From Bacteroidota bacterium (lineage in GTDB: Bacteria; Bacteroidota; Bacteroidia; Bacteroidales; F082), in the NCBI GenBank assembly GCA_023396415.1, contig JAEWWJ010000073.1, positions 1 through 54,833 on the forward strand: a stretch of DNA of 54,833 bases, in the 5' to 3' direction. Positions 52,686-54,833 of the stretch are shown here, piece by piece (the first letter of the stretch is position 1; each line of letters starts with the position of its first letter). The translations under genes and the position numbers were made by a program. The notes beneath the pieces were generated by a model. It had not been told where the DNA came from. It saw nothing but the letters and a program-made list of their open reading frames with translations, and searched no databases.

Positions 52686-53993
52686 TTAAGCTGGTTTGTA
52701 ATTCAACAAATCGGTACCAATGTCAGTTCTATAATAGCGACCTTCGTAGGTGATGCGTTCGGCATTTAAAAAAGCGGTGGTACGTGCCATTTCGAGAGAA
52801 TTGTCTAAAGCCGTGACGGCAATTACTCTTCCACCGGCTGTTTTCACTTTTTCTGTAACAATGTCGAGACTTGTTCCGGCATGAAAAATAGCGCAATCGC
52901 TCACTTGGTTCAGCCCTTCGATCAACCGTCCTTTTTTGTACTCGCCGGGGTAGCCCTCCGAAACGAGCATCACGGTAACGGCGACTCTTTCATCGGTTTC
53001 GACCTGAATTTGGTCCAAACGACCATCGGCACATGCTTGCAACAGATCTAAAAAATCCGATTTAATGCGTGGAAGGATGCACTCGGTTTCGGGATCGCCA
53101 AGACGGGCATTGTACTCAATCACAAACGGATCTCCCGCTACATTCATCAACCCAATAAAAATAAATCCTTTATAGTCAATCTGCTCCTCATTAAGCCCTT
53201 GAATCGTTGGCAAAATAATTCGCTCCTTCACTTTGTCGAAAAAATGCCGATCTGCAAACACCACAGGCGAAACGGCGCCCATTCCACCAGTGTTGGGACC
53301 TGTGTCGTTCACTCCAATGCGTTTGTAATCTTTTGCCGAGGGCAGCAGCTGATAATTTTTCCCATCGGTAAGTACGAAAACCGACAGTTCGATGCCTTGC
53401 AAAAACTCTTCGATGACCACCATATCGGAGGCTTTTCCAAACTTACCTTCGAGCATGGCTTGCAACTCGGCCTTGGCTTCATCGAGCGAAGCGAGAATGA
53501 CAACCCCTTTTCCGGCGGCAAGACCATCAGCTTTTAAAACAAACGGTGGTTTCAACGTTTCAAGAAAACGCATTCCTTCGTCTATTTGATGGGCCTTTAC
53601 CGCAAGATAGGCCGCCGTAGGAATGTGATGGCGCTGCATAAACGCCTTGGCGAAGGCCTTGCTGCCCTCGAGCATTGCCCCATTTTGCGTTGGCCCTATG
53701 ACAGCGATTTTTTGAAGCATCGGATCGTTTTGAAAATAATCGGTAATTCCTTCTACAAGAGGGAGTTCGGACCCAACGACCAGCATTGCAATTTCGTTTT
53801 CGACACAAAAATGTTTGATTTGAACAAAATCGGTCACATCAATTGGCACGTTGGTGGCCACGGCTGCTGTTCCGGCGTTTCCGGGGGCTACGAATAACTT
53901 GTGGGGATGCTTGCTCTGTTTGAGTTTCCAAGCGAGGGCGTGTTCACGACCGCCGGCCCCGAGGATTAGAATTTTCGCTTGCTGTTGATTCAT
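52686..53993 (-). CDS. purD: Phosphoribosylamine-glycine ligase (GAR synthetase)
   Basis: A 435-residue ATP-grasp ligase for step two of purine synthesis, joining glycine to phosphoribosylamine. Motifs: ILILGAGGREHALAWKL at the N-terminus, APGNAGTA, FVLKADGLAAGKGVV (ATP-grasp Lys and glycine loop), NDTGPNTGGMGAVSP, and GFIFIGLMNV with EYNARLGDPETECILPRI (metal-binding Glu and Asn). I use the ATG at 53993 (MNQQQAKILILG). An ATG nine bases earlier is possible. The 5' end overlaps the 3' end of the upstream glycosyltransferase gene by 50 bases in another frame. Confidence 0.95.
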   Translation of the reverse strand: MNQQQAKILILGAGGREHALAWKLKQSKHPHKLFVAPGNAGTAAVATNVPIDVTDFVQIKHFCVENEIAMLVVGSELPLVEGITDYFQNDPMLQKIAVIGPTQNGAMLEGSKAFAKAFMQRHHIPTAAYLAVKAHQIDEGMRFLETLKPPFVLKADGLAAGKGVVILASLDEAKAELQAMLEGKFGKASDMVVIEEFLQGIELSVFVLTDGKNYQLLPSAKDYKRIGVNDTGPNTGGMGAVSPVVFADRHFFDKVKERIILPTIQGLNEEQIDYKGFIFIGLMNVAGDPFVIEYNARLGDPETECILPRIKSDFLDLLQACADGRLDQIQVETDERVAVTVMLVSEGYPGEYKKGRLIEGLNQVSDCAIFHAGTSLDIVTEKVKTAGGRVIAVTALDNSLEMARTTAFLNAERITYEGRYYRTDIGTDLLNYKPA

Positions 53994-54833
53994 CGGTGTC
54001 ATTTATAGCAGTTTTGATACAGTTCCAGAGGCGATAGGCGGCACCATCCCAGCTAAAAAAAGCGGAGCGTTGCAGTCCTTTTGCAATTAATTCTTGGCGC
54101 AGATCGGCATTTCCGGCCATTGCTTCCATGGCTCTGGCTATAGCTTCAATGTCGAAAGGATCTGCAAGCAGCGCGGCATCGGCAGCCACTTCGGGCATAG
54201 AGGTTACGTTGGAGGTGATTACGGGAACACCACAGCGAAAGGCTTCGAGAATAGGGATTCCAAAACCTTCAAAATAAGACACATACGTTAAGGCCAGGGC
54301 TGAAGCAGTAACCCGATGCAGGGCTGCAGATTCCAATCGTCCACAAAAAATTACATCATCTTTGAACTTCATGCCTTCATAGGCTTCACGAATGGGGTCG
54401 GTCCACCATTTTTTTTCGCCCACCACAACAAGTTTCACTGATGGGCCTGCGTTTCGACAAAACAAATCGTAGGCAGCAAACAATCGGGCCAAATTTTTTC
54501 GTGGATGCAGCGAGCCAACAAACAAAAAGTAAGGATTGCCGTCAGCATATTGCTGCCGTGTAGCTTCGATATCGGCCGCAGCCAAGGGTGCAAACTTTTC
54601 ACTAACACCATTATATACCACATCAACCTTGGCGGCATCAACGCCGTATAAAGCAACAATATCATCCTTTGAAAAATTAGAAACCGTTGCAATTCGCTTT
54701 GCTTTGCGGGCATAACGTGGAAAAAACCAACGGTAATGCAGTCGCGGAGCAAAAGGCAAATCTTCGGGAAAGTGCTCAAAATTAAGGTCGTGTATAACGG
54801 CCACAGAAGGCGTTTTAGTTCGCAGACTAAGGT
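53944..54833 (-). CDS. Glycosyltransferase family 1/4 protein (5' end outside the window)
   Basis: The frame is open to the right edge of the window (reading LSLRTKTPSVAVIHDLNFEH), so the gene starts beyond 54833; a GTG at 54804 is internal. It is a retaining GT-B enzyme. Visible parts are IATVSNFSKDDIVALYGV and VDVVYNGVSEKF at the lobe junction, then FLFVGSLHPRKNLARLFAAY, VKLVVVGEKKWW, VIFCGRLESAALHRV, and the donor-site segment ALTYVSYFEGFGIPILEAF (E-x7-E), followed by GVPVITSNVTSMPEVAADAALL. The likely role is adding a sugar from a nucleotide or GDP donor to a surface glycan. The C-terminal 19 residues overlap purD and are not conserved-looking. Confidence 0.9.
   Translation of the reverse strand, partial: LSLRTKTPSVAVIHDLNFEHFPEDLPFAPRLHYRWFFPRYARKAKRIATVSNFSKDDIVALYGVDAAKVDVVYNGVSEKFAPLAAADIEATRQQYADGNPYFLFVGSLHPRKNLARLFAAYDLFCRNAGPSVKLVVVGEKKWWTDPIREAYEGMKFKDDVIFCGRLESAALHRVTASALALTYVSYFEGFGIPILEAFRCGVPVITSNVTSMPEVAADAALLADPFDIEAIARAMEAMAGNADLRQELIAKGLQRSAFFSWDGAAYRLWNCIKTAINDTDESTASENSNPRGRRS

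Overview
The window comes from a member of the Bacteroidota. The evidence is four secreted proteins with type IX secretion system (T9SS) C-terminal sorting domains, a SusC/SusD pair, PorP/SprF- and PorE-like envelope proteins, a fused alpha/beta branched-chain 2-oxoacid dehydrogenase E1, and the Bacteroidota-type -7 promoter motif TAnnTTTG in front of most transcription units. I cannot name a genus. No rRNA, tRNA or CRISPR array was seen.

Layout. (1) 1-393: 5' part of a dihydroorotate-dehydrogenase-like gene, minus strand. (2) 829-12607: three plus-strand genes with start/stop overlaps: a 2746-residue repetitive surface protein with a type B (gliding-associated) sorting domain, a PorE-like TPR/PD40/CRD/OmpA protein, and a PorP/SprF-family barrel. 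(3) 12468-18693, minus strand: S41 protease, branched-chain 2-oxoacid dehydrogenase E1, family 9 glycosyltransferase and an Old Yellow Enzyme. (4) 18794-23290, plus strand: homogentisate pathway (HGD, HPPD, fumarylacetoacetase, flavin reductase-like protein). (5) 23569-32623: two adjacent C25 proteases, the first resembling lysine gingipain Kgp and the second arginine gingipain Rgp, with catalytic and S1-pocket residues kept. (6) 32676-34409, minus: long-form phenylalanine hydroxylase. (7) 34726-42294: SusC, SusD and a secreted PNGase F-like protein. (8) 42384-46523: isoaspartyl methyltransferase (minus), then oxidoreductase, lipoprotein and sugar-phosphate transferase of a polysaccharide pathway. 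(9) 46561-48236: a decayed insertion sequence with recognisable ends and a 7-bp target duplication. (10) 48297-54833, minus: a DUF3352-like propeller protein, RNase HII, a membrane protein, PurD and a partial glycosyltransferase.

How the parts may work together (inference): the middle of the window reads like a protein and glycoprotein scavenging region. Lys- and Arg-specific secreted proteases would cut extracellular protein, a PNGase F-like protein next to SusCD could remove or bind N-glycans, SusCD would import a product, and PhhA, HPPD, HGD and FAH would degrade the released Phe and Tyr to fumarate and acetoacetate. The branched-chain E1 would serve Val, Leu and Ile. No tyrosine aminotransferase or maleylacetoacetate isomerase was seen here, so part of the pathway must lie elsewhere or be replaced. 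Family assignments rest on motifs read by eye and recalled reference sequences; no database search was run.
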